64,000 bases of DNA from JAWWOL01 sp963797535 (GTDB lineage: Bacteria > Actinomycetota > Actinomycetes > JAWWOL01), in assembly GCA_963797535.1 (NCBI GenBank), contig CAWCPQ010000001.1, positions 3,098,071 to 3,162,070 on the forward strand, in the 5' to 3' direction. Below the pieces are notes generated by a model. The model was not told where the DNA came from, searched no databases, and worked only from the letters and a program-made list of their open reading frames with translations. Below are positions 16,198-25,392 of this stretch, piece after piece. The stretch's first letter is position 1, and each line of letters opens with the position of its first letter. Both the position numbers and the translations under genes were made by a program.

Positions 16198-16656
16198 TCA
16201 CCGGTGAGACACGTTAGCGGTGCCGGACCAGGAACGACACGGGCGACTGATGACGGCCCGACCGCGTTTGGGGCCTTTGGATCTCCCGGTCAGATCGTGC
16301 CAACGGTTGTCCCGGACGACGAGGGAGTGCTTGAGCTTTCCCTGCAGCTCGGCAGCGACCTGGAGCCCGTCCTGAAATCCGCACAACGCGACGCCCGCTT
16401 CGTACTCCCTCTCCGGGTCGGAGTCATCGAAGCGCACGAGGGACAGCCGCACCATCTCGGCCACGGACCATGGCGCTCTTGTCGTGTGACAGGGACACGC
16501 ACTGCTGCCCGTCACCTGCCCGACGACGATCAGGTCGTCGGCCCATTCAACGAAGGAGACCAGGGAAGGGGCGCCGCAGATGTCGATTGCCGCGGCCATG
16601 CCGGCGGCCTCGTCAGCGGTGGTGGGGAAGGAGTCAATGCGAAATGACATGTCCAT
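16198..16656 (-). CDS. Hypothetical protein
   Basis: About 152 residues if it starts at ATG 16656 (ATG 16662 and 16650 are alternatives; the frame stays open upstream without coding character). The first 110 residues look like a folded alpha/beta protein (TADEAAGMAAAIDICGAP, LVSFVEWADDLIVVGQV, EYEAGVALCGFQDGLQVAAE). The last 30 residues are basic and serine-rich. I recognise no family. It ends just upstream of the vapB start region and is separate from the cyclase gene. Confidence 0.5.
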   Translation of the reverse strand: MDMSFRIDSFPTTADEAAGMAAAIDICGAPSLVSFVEWADDLIVVGQVTGSSACPCHTTRAPWSVAEMVRLSLVRFDDSDPEREYEAGVALCGFQDGLQVAAELQGKLKHSLVVRDNRWHDLTGRSKGPKRGRAVISRPCRSWSGTANVSHR

Positions 16657-16774
16657 GCGCATGACTGTGGTTTCGCTGTCGGCGACGTGCCAGGGCCAGG
16701 TTGTGCTTGTGGACGAAAGCGGCAGGTGTGGAAATCCGCAAGCCAGTGCGCACCGGTGTGGGGCAGGATGAGTC

Positions 16775-17479
16775 ATGGCCGACGATCCAGCACAGCTCGA
16801 CGCAACCTCACCGCCCGCTCCTCGCCGATGGGTCGAGCTCAGCCACGTCATCCGCGCCGGGATGATCACAGTGCCGGGCCTTCCGGCCCCCGAGATGCGT
16901 CCGTACCTCTCCCGCGAGGACTCGCGCTCGGTCTACGCACCGGGCACGGAGTTCGCGCTGGACTACGTGACGATGATCGGCAACACCGGGACCTACCTCG
17001 ACAGCCCGTACCACCGGTACGAGGGCGGCGCCGACCTGGCCGGCCTGACGCTGGACCGGCTCGCCGACCTGCCCTGCGTGGTCGCGCGAACGGCAGGCTC
17101 CGGCGTGCGGGCGGTCGACGTCGAGGCCCTGGCAGCGCTGGAGGTTCGCGGCAAAGCCGTGCTGCTGCACACCGGCGGGGACATCGGCTGGGGCACACCT
17201 GCCTACGCCGTCGACGCGCCGTACCTCACAGAGGACGGCGCTGCCTGGCTGGCTGAGAACGGCGCCGTGCTGGTCGGCATCGACGCGATCAACATCGACG
17301 AGATGGTGCCGCACGGTCCCCGCCCGGCGCACTCGCTGCTGCTTGCGGCCGGCATCCCGGTCGTCGAGCATCTGACCGGCTTGGAGCAGCTGCCACCGAC
17401 CGGCGCGAGGTTCACGGCGGCCCCGCCGATGGTCGCCGACTTCGGGACGTTCCCGGTACGGGCCTACGCCGCGATCTGA
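16775..17479 (+). CDS. Cyclase-family (kynurenine formamidase-like) metal hydrolase with altered motif
   Basis: 234 residues in the Cyclase superfamily (PF04199). The core WVELSHVIRAGM, DYVTMIG, TYLDSPYHRYEGG and the C-terminal AHSLLLAAGIPVVEHL are all conserved. The metal motif is usually HxGTHxDxPxH; here it reads NTGTYLDSPYH, so the first and second His are replaced by Asn and Tyr while Asp and the last His remain. Metal binding is therefore changed, or the enzyme uses a variant site. It is convergent with a small membrane protein gene, with overlapping ends. Confidence 0.8.
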   Translation: MADDPAQLDATSPPAPRRWVELSHVIRAGMITVPGLPAPEMRPYLSREDSRSVYAPGTEFALDYVTMIGNTGTYLDSPYHRYEGGADLAGLTLDRLADLPCVVARTAGSGVRAVDVEALAALEVRGKAVLLHTGGDIGWGTPAYAVDAPYLTEDGAAWLAENGAVLVGIDAINIDEMVPHGPRPAHSLLLAAGIPVVEHLTGLEQLPPTGARFTAAPPMVADFGTFPVRAYAAI

Positions 17480-17838
17480 TCCCTGGCCGCGACCGACGGT
17501 TGGCGAAGCGCCAGCATGCCGACCACGCAGGACGTGGTGGCTAGCAAGGCGCTGACCAAGGCCGGGCGCCGGTAGCGTGGCGAAGCGGCCGCCAGCCCCA
17601 CCATGCTCAGCGCATGGAGTCCGTCGCTGGCGGCTCCGATGACCATGATGCGGGGCGATGGGGCGGCCGAGGTCAGCGTTGCCTCGGTCGCTTCGTGGAA
17701 TCCCAGGAACCGGACAACCCCTGTGCTGACGGCACTTCCCGGCGATCCGGACAGCACCCGCATGAGCCGCCGCGGCGCCACGATCATCGCCGTCGCCCAG
17801 ACCACACGTGCGGCGGCGAATAGCCTGGTACCTGTCAC
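17464..17838 (-). CDS. Small four-helix membrane protein
   Basis: 124 residues from GTG 17838, whose GTGA overlaps the stop of the SDR gene, so it is probably translated by coupling. It has a helix-rich hydrophobic pattern: FAAARVVWATAMIVAP, VRFLGFHEATEATL, DGLHALSMVGLAAA and ALVSALLATTSCVVGMLAL. No enzyme motif is seen. It resembles the small DUF4267-like membrane proteins of actinobacteria, but that assignment is weak. Confidence 0.6.
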   Translation of the reverse strand: MTGTRLFAAARVVWATAMIVAPRRLMRVLSGSPGSAVSTGVVRFLGFHEATEATLTSAAPSPRIMVIGAASDGLHALSMVGLAAASPRYRRPALVSALLATTSCVVGMLALRQPSVAARDQIAA

Positions 17839-18851
17839 CGCAACGCGCGCTTGGCGGCGATGCCGGCGAGGGACCCAACCGCCGCAGCAGCGCCACCAAC
17901 AGTCAACAACTCGTGGTGCTGGCTGGCCCACAGCTGTACTGACCGCGGCTTTGACTGCTCGTCGAAGACGCCGTGCGCGCCGTAGTCGTGGCCGTGGGTC
18001 CCGTCAGCGGGTTGCCATAGGTTGTCCGCCTGCTCCGGGTCCTTCACCTTGGCGTTCTGCTGCGACTTGAACCCGGTGCGGGCCAGGTAGCGGTCCAGAA
18101 CGCCTGGTGCTACGGCATTCGCGATGAGAGTGGCCGCAGTCGCGCCGCCGACCCAGTACTCCCGACGGCGAGGATGGTCGGCCGCGTACAGGACGGCCCT
18201 GGCAGCGACCTCAGGTTGGTAGATTGGCGGAACAGGTTGGGCGTGCTTCGGCAGGCGCGAGCGCACCCAGCTGAACTGCGGAGTATTGACGGCCGGCATC
18301 TGCACCATGGTGACGTGGATGCCGCTCTTGTCATGGAGGAGCTCGCACCTCAGCGACTCGTGGAACCCCTGAATCGCATGCTTGGCGCCACAGTAGGCGG
18401 TCTGCAAAGGGATTCCGCGATACGCGAGCGCCGATCCAACATGGACGATGGTGCCCCGGTTGGCCGGTCGCATGAGCTCCAGGGCCGCCATGGTCCCGTA
18501 CACGTAGCCCAAATAGCTGACGTCGGTGACTCGCTTGTACTCCTCGGGCTTGATCTCGGTGAACGGCGCGAATACCGACGTGAAGGCAACGTTGACCCAC
18601 ACGTCGATCGGTCCGAAGGCTGACTCTGCTGCCCTGGCGGCGTCGATCACCTGCTGGTACTCGGCGACATCCGTGGGCAGGATCAGCGCTTTGCCGCCCG
18701 CCCGCTCGACGTCGTCGGCTGCTGCCTGCAGGCCGGTCTCTCCTCGGGCAACCAGGGCGACGTTGGCGCCGCGTTCCCCGAAGGCCCTGGCTACGGCTCG
18801 TCCGATGCCTCCGCTGGAGCCGGTGACGAGGACATTCTGTTGGCGTTCCAT
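17835..18851 (-). CDS. SDR-family oxidoreductase with C-terminal extension
   Basis: 338 residues. The SDR core occupies residues 1-245: TGSSGGIG, an altered NVAF in place of NNAG, a serine in HVGSAL and the active site YCGAKHA. A 90-residue extension follows and ends in a hydrophobic helix VGGAAAAVGSLAGIAAKRAL, so the enzyme may be membrane-tethered. Many actinobacteria have this long SDR form; its substrate is unknown. ATG 18851 has AAGGAAGGA upstream. It probably belongs to the downstream end of the ThDP/FAD operon or has its own promoter. Confidence 0.83.
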   Translation of the reverse strand: MERQQNVLVTGSSGGIGRAVARAFGERGANVALVARGETGLQAAADDVERAGGKALILPTDVAEYQQVIDAARAAESAFGPIDVWVNVAFTSVFAPFTEIKPEEYKRVTDVSYLGYVYGTMAALELMRPANRGTIVHVGSALAYRGIPLQTAYCGAKHAIQGFHESLRCELLHDKSGIHVTMVQMPAVNTPQFSWVRSRLPKHAQPVPPIYQPEVAARAVLYAADHPRRREYWVGGATAATLIANAVAPGVLDRYLARTGFKSQQNAKVKDPEQADNLWQPADGTHGHDYGAHGVFDEQSKPRSVQLWASQHHELLTVGGAAAAVGSLAGIAAKRALR

Positions 18852-18897
18852 GTGAGTCCTTCCTTATGGCTACGCAGTATCGATGCCCATTCGACCG

Positions 18898-20008
18898 TCA
18901 GGCGATACGGAACTGCACGGCCTCATCTGTACGCAGGGTCAGCCCATGACCAGGTACGTCATCCCGCGGGCGCAGTGCTCCGCGGTCGGGCTGCAGGGCG
19001 CCGTGGAACAGCAGGCTCTCGATGCGGACGTGGTCGTGGAACCACTCGAGGTGGCGCAGGTTGGGGGTGGCGGCAGCGACGTGGACGTGGGCGTGGGGTG
19101 CGCAGTGACCCGAGATCTGCAGGTGCGTGGGCGGCCGCGACCGCGGCGATCCGGAGAAATTCGCTGATGCCTCCGCAGCGGGTGACATCTGTCTGGAGGC
19201 AGTCGACGGCGCCGGCTGCACACATCCGCTGGAAGTACGTCAGGTCGCTGCCGTACTCACCAGCAGCCACGTCAATGACCGTCTGGTCCCGGACCTCCCG
19301 AAGCCCATTGAGATCATCTGAGGAGACCGGTTCTTCGAACCACGTCACTCCGTGCTCGCTAAACGGTCGGGCCAACCGGATCGCCTGCTTGGTGGTGTAA
19401 GCACCGTTCGCATCGACGAAGAGCTCCGCGCTGTCACCGATCGCCTTTCGTGCCGACATCACCCGGTCGAGGTCGCGGTCGGTGTTGGTTCCCCACGAAT
19501 CACCGATCTTGATCTTGACCCGGCTAAAGCCCTGACCCTCGACCCAGCCGGACAGCTGGTCCGTCAGCGTCTCGTGGTCGTAGGTGGTGAATCCGCCGCT
19601 CCCGTAGAGTGGCACCTCGTCTCGTACGGCGCCGAGCACATGGTGCAATGGCAGCTCGAGCAGGCGGGCCTTGAGGTCCCACAGGGCAATGTCCACCGCT
19701 GAGATCGCATAACCGGCAATGCCCGGCCGGCCGGCATTGCGAACGCCGTCGACCATGGCTTTCCAACAGCCCGGGACGTCCAGTGCCGAACGACCGGTGA
19801 TGACCGGTCTCAGCAGCTCGGCGACAGCGGTGCGACACGCGACAGGGCCGTAGGTCCAACCGGTGCCGACGGTGTCGCCCGCCGAGGCTGTGACCACGAC
19901 GATGGTGGTGGAGTCCCAGGCAAACGTGCCGTCCGCCTCCGGCTGGTCGGTGGGCACGGTGTACGCGGCCACCTGGACGTCTCGGATCCTCTCGTCGACG
20001 AGGGTCAT
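18898..20008 (-). pseudogene. Enolase-superfamily (mandelate racemase/muconate lactonizing) enzyme, one frameshift
   Basis: ATG 20008 overlaps the stop of the FAD/Fe-S oxidase gene (ATGA). The barrel contains VKIKIGDSWG (catalytic Lys), LFVDANGAY (metal Asp), VTWFEEPVSS (metal Glu), AAGEYGSD and DCLQTDVTRCGGISEFL. Near 19126 one extra base shifts the frame, and the conserved end (HLQISGHCAPHAHVHVAA, LEWFHDHVRIE) continues in the next frame to a stop at 18898. Members dehydrate sugar acids or racemise; the context suggests acid-sugar catabolism. It may be intact in the cell. Confidence 0.8.
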
Positions 20009-23000
20009 CGACGGCGCCTGCTCCCGGCGGCTGCCACGAGAACGCCAGCAGTCGCGGCTGCGGCGCCAACGACGGCCTTGCTCGATACGTGGGCGGGTGT
20101 GGGTCGTTGCGGCTCCGGCTGGTTGTGGTGCACCGCCGCCGCGAGCACTTCGGCCAGGTGAACGGCGGTCCGCCCGGTGTCCCCCTGCTCGATCTGCGTA
20201 CGGCAGCTGAAGCCGTCGGCCAGGACCAGTACGTCGTCGTCGGCGGCGCGGACCGCAGGCAGCACCCCGTTCTCGCCGATGGCCATGGACACGTCGTAGT
20301 GCCCGGCCTCGAATCCGAAGTTGCCGGCCAGGCCGCAGCAGCCGTGGTCGAGCACGTGCACGTCCAGACCCATTGCCTGCATAAGCTGGCTGTCCTTTTC
20401 GAAGCCCATGATCGCGTGCTGATGGCAGTGCGTCTGCGCGATGGCCCGTCGCTCCAGGTGCGGTGGTTCCCAATCCGGCGTGTGCATTTGCAGCAGTTCG
20501 GCCAGGGTGACCGTCTGGCCGGCGAGCCGTTGGGCGTCCCGGTTGCCCGGCATCAGCTCGTGAGCGTCGCTACGGAAGACCGCCGTGCAACTGGGCTCGA
20601 GGCCGACGATCGGCGTTCCCGTACGCAGCTGCGGTTCCAGCACTCGCAGCGTTCGCTTCAGCACCCTCGAGGCCATGTGCAGCTGCCCGGTGGAGATCCA
20701 GGTCAGCCCGCAGCACACCGGCTCGCTCGGCATGACGACCTCGTAGCCGGCAGCCGTGAGGACGTCGACCGCCGCTCTGCCGATGGCCGGGTGGAAGTGA
20801 TTGGTGAAGGTGTCCGGCCACAGCAGCACCTGACCGCGTTCGCCCGGCTGCGCGTTCCCTCCTCGAGAACCAGTCCTGCAGCGTTTCCTCTGCAAACAAG
20901 CGGAATCTTGCGACTCTGGTCGATGCCGCCGACCGCCTTGATCGCCCGGTCGAGGACCGGTGCTTGGCTCATCCAGTTGACAGCCTTGGGCATCCGCGCG
21001 GCGGCCCGGGCAGCGATCGGCAGCCAGCCCATCGAGTAGTGCGCGCGGGGACGCAGCCGCCCGGCGTAGTGGTGCTGCATGAACTCTGCCTTGTACGTGG
21101 CCATGTCAACCCCGACCGGACAGTCCTTCCTACAACCCTTGCAGGCCAGGCAAAGGTCCAGCGCGTCCATGACCTCCGTCGACCGCCAGCCGGTATTGAT
21201 CGGCGAGTCGGCGTGCCCCTCGAGCATCTCGAACAGGAGCCGAGCCCGGCCGCGGGTGGAGTGTTCCTCCTCCCGAGTGACGCGGTACGAGGGACACATC
21301 ACCCCGCCCTCGTCGTGCCGACAGTTGCCGACGCCGACGCACCGGAGAACCGCGCGGTCGAAACGGCCGTCGTCCTCCGGATAGCCAAAGACTGTCTCGT
21401 ACGAGGCCGGCGTCCAGTTGCTGCCGAGCCGCAGGTCGCCGTCGATGGGGTTGGGGTCTACGACCTTGCCGGGGTTCATCCGGTTATCGGGGTCGAAGAT
21501 GCCCTTGAAGTCCCGGAAAGCCTGGACCAGGTCGGCGCCGAACATCGTCGTCAGGAATTCCGCCCTGGCCTGCCCGTCCCCGTGTTCCCCGGACAACGAG
21601 CCGCCGTAGGACTTGACCAGGTGGGCCGCGCGCTCGATGAATTGCCGAAAGGCAGCGATGCCGTCAGCAGTCTGCAGCTTGAACGGAATGCGGCAGTGCA
21701 CGCAGGCTTGCCCGAAGTGCCCGTACAGCGACGTGCCCGAATAGCCGAACTCGTCGAACATCGCGCCCAGGTCGCGGAGGTAGTCGCCGAGCCGGTCCGG
21801 CGGTACGGCGGAGTCCTCCCAGCCCGGCCAGGTGTCGCCCATCTGCGGCGCCCGAGCGGTGGCGCCGAGCCCGCCTTCGCGTACCTCCCAGAGCTGCTGC
21901 TTGACCTGGTCGGTGTCGAAGATTTCCGACGAGGGAGCGTGATCGGACTTGTTGAGGTCGTCGATCAGGGCCTGCGCCCGCTGGTCCGCCTCGTCCTGGT
22001 TGGCGCCGGTGAGGCTGACCATCAGCCAGCCGGAGCCCTTTGGCAGCTTGGCGAGCGCCTCCTGGTGCTCGTGCTTGTCCTCCTCGAAGGTGATCAGCTC
22101 GCGGTCGAGGCCCTCGAGCTGGTGTGGCTGGTGCGGCAGGATCTGCGGTACGGCATCGGCTGCGGTGGCGATGTCGGGGTAGCCGAGGATGACCAGCGTG
22201 TCGGCGGCGGGCACATCGACCAGCTCGAGCTCGGCCCGCAGGACGGTGACCAGCGTCCCCTCGGAGCCGACCAGCGCATGCCCGACATTGAACTCGTTCT
22301 CCGGCAGCAGCGAGTCAAGGTTGTAGCCGGAGACCCGGCGCGGGATGTGCGGGTAGCTGTTGCGGATCCGGTCGGCGTACTCGTCGCGCAGCCGGCGCAG
22401 CGCCTGGTAGATCTCGGCCCGGCGGCCGCCTTCGGTGACGATGGCGTCGAACTCCTCGTCCGAGGTGGCACCCACCCACATCCGGGTCCCGTCGTAGGTC
22501 AGCGATCTCCAGCCGGCGCAGGTTGTCGACCGTCTTCCCGTACGCCTGTGCGGTCGAGCCGCACGAGTTGTTGCCGAGCATGCCGCCCAGCGTGCAGTGG
22601 TCATGGGTGGATGGCTTCGGGCCGAACATCAGCCCGGTCGGCGCCAGCTGAGCGTTCAGCTCGTCCAGCACGATGCCCGGCTCGACGACGCAGGTCTTGG
22701 CAACGGCGTCGACGGACAGCAGCCGGTTGCAGTATTTCGACCAGTCGATGATCACCGCGACGTTGCAGGTCTGCCCGGCCAGGCTGGTCCCGCCGCCACG
22801 CGAGGTGACCGGCGCCTGATGCTGACTGCAGACCCGGATCGCCTCCACACCAGCATCAATCGTCCGCGGGACGACCACGCCGAGCGGCACCTGGCGGTAG
22901 TTCGAGCGTCGGTGCTGTAGGCGCCGCGGCTGCCGGCGTCGAACCGCACCTCGCCGTCGACCGCTGCCCGCAGGTCGCGCTCGAGGTCGCGGACCCGGAC

Positions 23001-23048
23001 GTACGGCTCGCTCGGTTGTGCTGCTGGGTTGGTGAGCGTCGTGCTCAT
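20005..23048 (-). pseudogene. FAD-binding and (Fe-S)-binding oxidase (D-lactate/2-hydroxyacid dehydrogenase type), about four frameshifts
   Basis: About 1,010 residues when the frame is repaired; the start is ATG 23048. Domain order: FAD-binding type 4 (SRGGGTSLAGQTCNVAV, GGMLGNNSCGS), FAD-linked oxidase C domain (GHFGQACVHCRIPF, SGEHGDGQARAEF), a 4Fe-4S domain (LCLACKGCRKDCP) and two CCG repeats (EPVCCGLTW, DHGCCGLAG), ending in a hydrophobic tail. Breaks lie near 22905, 22503, 20903 and 20845, each one base. The enzyme should oxidise a 2-hydroxyacid and pass electrons to the quinone pool. It sits 3 bases after the ThDP gene and overlaps the enolase-superfamily gene. Confidence 0.8.
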
Positions 23049-23051
23049 GGC

Positions 23052-24822
23052 TCAGGCCTTCAGTTGCTGGATCTTGTCCTTGGCCAGTGTGGTCCCGATG
23101 GCCGCCTTGTGCGGCTGGCCCTTGAGGAACGCCTGGGCGAACTTCTTGGCCTGCTCGTACTTCACCTTGCCCGGCATCGGCGGCTCGTTGGGGTCGACGT
23201 CGACGTCGACCAGCGAGGGGCCGGGCGACGCGAGGGCCTCGGCGAGCACCGCCTTGACGATCACCGGCCTTGGTCACCTTGGCCCCGAAACCACCACAGG
23301 CCCGAGCCCAGGCACCGAAGTCGGACACCGGCGCCGGGAACCGTACCCCGTGCTCCGGGATAACCGAGAACCATTTGCTCCCAGAGGATCTGGCCGAGAG
23401 AGTTGTTGTTGTTGACGACCACGGTGATCGGCAGGTTGTGCTGGGCGGCGGTGAGGAACTCGGCCATCAGCATCGCAAAACCGCCGTCACCGACATAAGC
23501 AATGACCTCCCGGCCGGGGAACGCGTGCTGCATGCCGATGGCGTAAGGCAGGCCGGGCGCCATCGTGGCCAGGTTGCCGGACAGGTAGAACTGTCGGTTG
23601 TCGCGGATGGTCCAGTGCCGGGCGGCCCACGTGGCGATAGTCCCGCTGTCGCAGGTCAGGATCGCGTCGTCGGCGGCCAGCTGGTCGAGCAGCGAGACGA
23701 CGTACTGCGGCGCGATCGGGTCGCGGTCAGCGCTCTCGAGCGCCGCCATGTCCTTGCGCCAGTCTGCTCATAGCCTCTTGGTACTTCTCCAGGTGGCCGC
23801 GATCCCGCTTGCGCTTGAGCAGCGGCAGCAGAGCGGTGAGGGACTCCCTGGCGTCGCCGATCAGCGGCACCTCGGTCGGCATCCGCAGGCCGGCCCGGGT
23901 CGGGTCCGCCTCGATCTGCACCACCCGGGTTTTGCCGGGCTGCGGCAGGTGCTGGGTGTACGGGAAGTTGGTGCCGATCATGAGCAGGGTGTCGCAGTCC
24001 TCGATCAGCTCCTCGCCGGGCGGGTTCCGAGCAGGCCGATGCCGCCGACGGCGAACGGCGAGTCGTCAGGGATGACCGCCTTGCCGGGCAGCGTCTTGAT
24101 CACCGGGGCGCCGAGCCGGTCGGCGACGGCGAGCACCTCGGCGCGGGCGTGCAGCGCTCCCGCGCCGGCGAGGATCGCGACCTTGCGTGCCATCGTTGAG
24201 TACGCTCGGCCGCTGCACGTAGGTCCTCTGGCCGCGGGCAGACCCGGCGGCGGGAGGTAGATCGCCGCAGTCGCCGGCGGCCGGGCCGGAGCGACGTGCT
24301 GGTAGGGATCTGCGTCGGCGCGGCGACCTGGACGTCGTTCGGGATGGTCAGGTGCGCGACGCCCCGCCGGGCCAGCGCCGTGCGGATGGCGATGTCGACG
24401 ACACCGGGCAGCTGGGTGGGGTTGTCGATCAGGAGGTTGTACTCGGCGACGTCGTCGAAGAGCCGCTCGAGGTGGACTTCCTGCTGGTAACCCGTACCGA
24501 GGACGGACGTCTCCTGCATGCCGGTGATGGCGAGCACGGGTACGTGGTCGAGCTTGGCGTCGTAGAGGCCGTTGAGCAGGTGGATTCCGCCAGGCCCGGA
24601 GGTGGCGAGGCAGACGCCGAGCCGGCCGGTGGCCTTGGCGTAGCCGGTGGCCATGAACGCGGCCGCCTCCTCGTGGTGGACGAGGACGAACCGGACGCGG
24701 TCCTGGTGCCGGCGCAGGCCCTCCATGATCCCGTTGATGCCGTCGCCGGGAAGCCCGAAGACGGTGTCAACGCCCCAGTCGATCAACCGCTCGACCAGTA
24801 CCTCCGAGGCGATCTGTCCCAT
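23052..24822 (-). pseudogene. ThDP-dependent pyruvate oxidase/dehydrogenase (quinone)-like enzyme, about seven frameshifts
   Basis: Starts at ATG 24822. Repaired, it is about 590 residues with the three ThDP-enzyme domains: the PYR domain (VDTVFGLPGDGINGIME, VHHEEAAAFMATGYAK), the central domain (VAILAGAGALHARAEV, KTLPGKAVIPDDSP, FPYTQHLPQPGKTRVVQIEA), and the PP domain (ILTCDSGTIATWAARH, VIAYVGDGGFAMLMAEF, VVNNNNSLGQI, the ThDP-magnesium GDG-NN motif). Breaks lie near 24290, 24236, 24190, 24015, 23765, 23362 and 23264. It resembles PoxB-type pyruvate oxidases that feed quinone. It is first in the operon and divergent from the MarR gene. Confidence 0.8.
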
Positions 24823-24869
24823 GAGTCCTCCCAGCGCTGAAGACCAAGATCATGCGTGCTCGCAATAGT

Positions 24870-24881
24870 TGCGCGAGCGCA
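24870..24881. promoter_or_regulatory. Palindromic candidate MarR operator
   Basis: TGCGC-GA-GCGCA (24870-24881) lies four bases before the marR start, and GCTCGC ... GCGAGC forms an overlapping dyad at about 24858-24878. The site is within the 63-base divergent gap to the ThDP operon, so a repressor there would block both directions. Confidence 0.45.
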
Positions 24882-24885
24882 CGTT

Positions 24886-25392
24886 ATGACGGACACTTCC
24901 CGAATGGCCCAGCAAGAAACCTCGACACAGCCGCTGCTTTCTGCCGTGGAAGCGGCGCTCTTGGCGTCCCGCGCCTTCGTCGGCATCGTCGCGAGGTCGG
25001 TCGCGGAGGCCGACGCGCAGCTGACCCCGCAACAACTACGAGCACTGATGATCATCGCGACGCAGGGCCCGATGAACCTCAGCGATCTGTCGGCAGTGAT
25101 GGGGGTGCATCCGTCCAACGCGACCAGGGCGGCCGACCGGTTGGTGAGCCGCGGGCTCCTCCAGCGGGAGGAGTCGAGCTCGGACCGCCGCCGTACAGTG
25201 CTGCTCGTCGCACCGGCGGGTCGGGTCCTGGTCAATGCCATCGTCGAACGGCGGCGGAGCGCCTTGGCGGAGGTGCTCGCCCGCATGTCGGAGCGTGAGC
25301 AGAAAGCATTCGGGAGGGCACTCGCTGCATTTGCCGCCGCCGCCGGGGAACCAGGTGCTTTGGACCAGCCGGGTTGGGAGTGGGCGCAGTGA
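24886..25392 (+). CDS. MarR-family transcriptional regulator
   Basis: About 168 residues from ATG 24886 (GTG/ATG alternatives at 24856 and 24904). The winged helix is standard: LTPQQLRALMIIATQGPMNL, DLSAVMGVHPSNATRAADRL, then the wing EESSSDRRRTVLLVAPAGR. It likely represses the divergent catabolic operon in the absence of an aromatic or acidic ligand. Its stop overlaps the GTG start of the GH15 gene (GTGA), so the two are translationally coupled, an unusual pairing. Confidence 0.88.
   Translation: MTDTSRMAQQETSTQPLLSAVEAALLASRAFVGIVARSVAEADAQLTPQQLRALMIIATQGPMNLSDLSAVMGVHPSNATRAADRLVSRGLLQREESSSDRRRTVLLVAPAGRVLVNAIVERRRSALAEVLARMSEREQKAFGRALAAFAAAAGEPGALDQPGWEWAQ

Noticed and set aside
20964..22751. 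595-codon open frame on the plus strand, opposite the FAD/Fe-S oxidase gene
   Set aside because: It lacks motifs and is the GC-rich mirror frame of a conserved minus-strand gene.
23052..24822. Remnant of a mobile element causing the broken operon
   Set aside because: No inverted repeats, target duplications or transposase fragments were found at any break.
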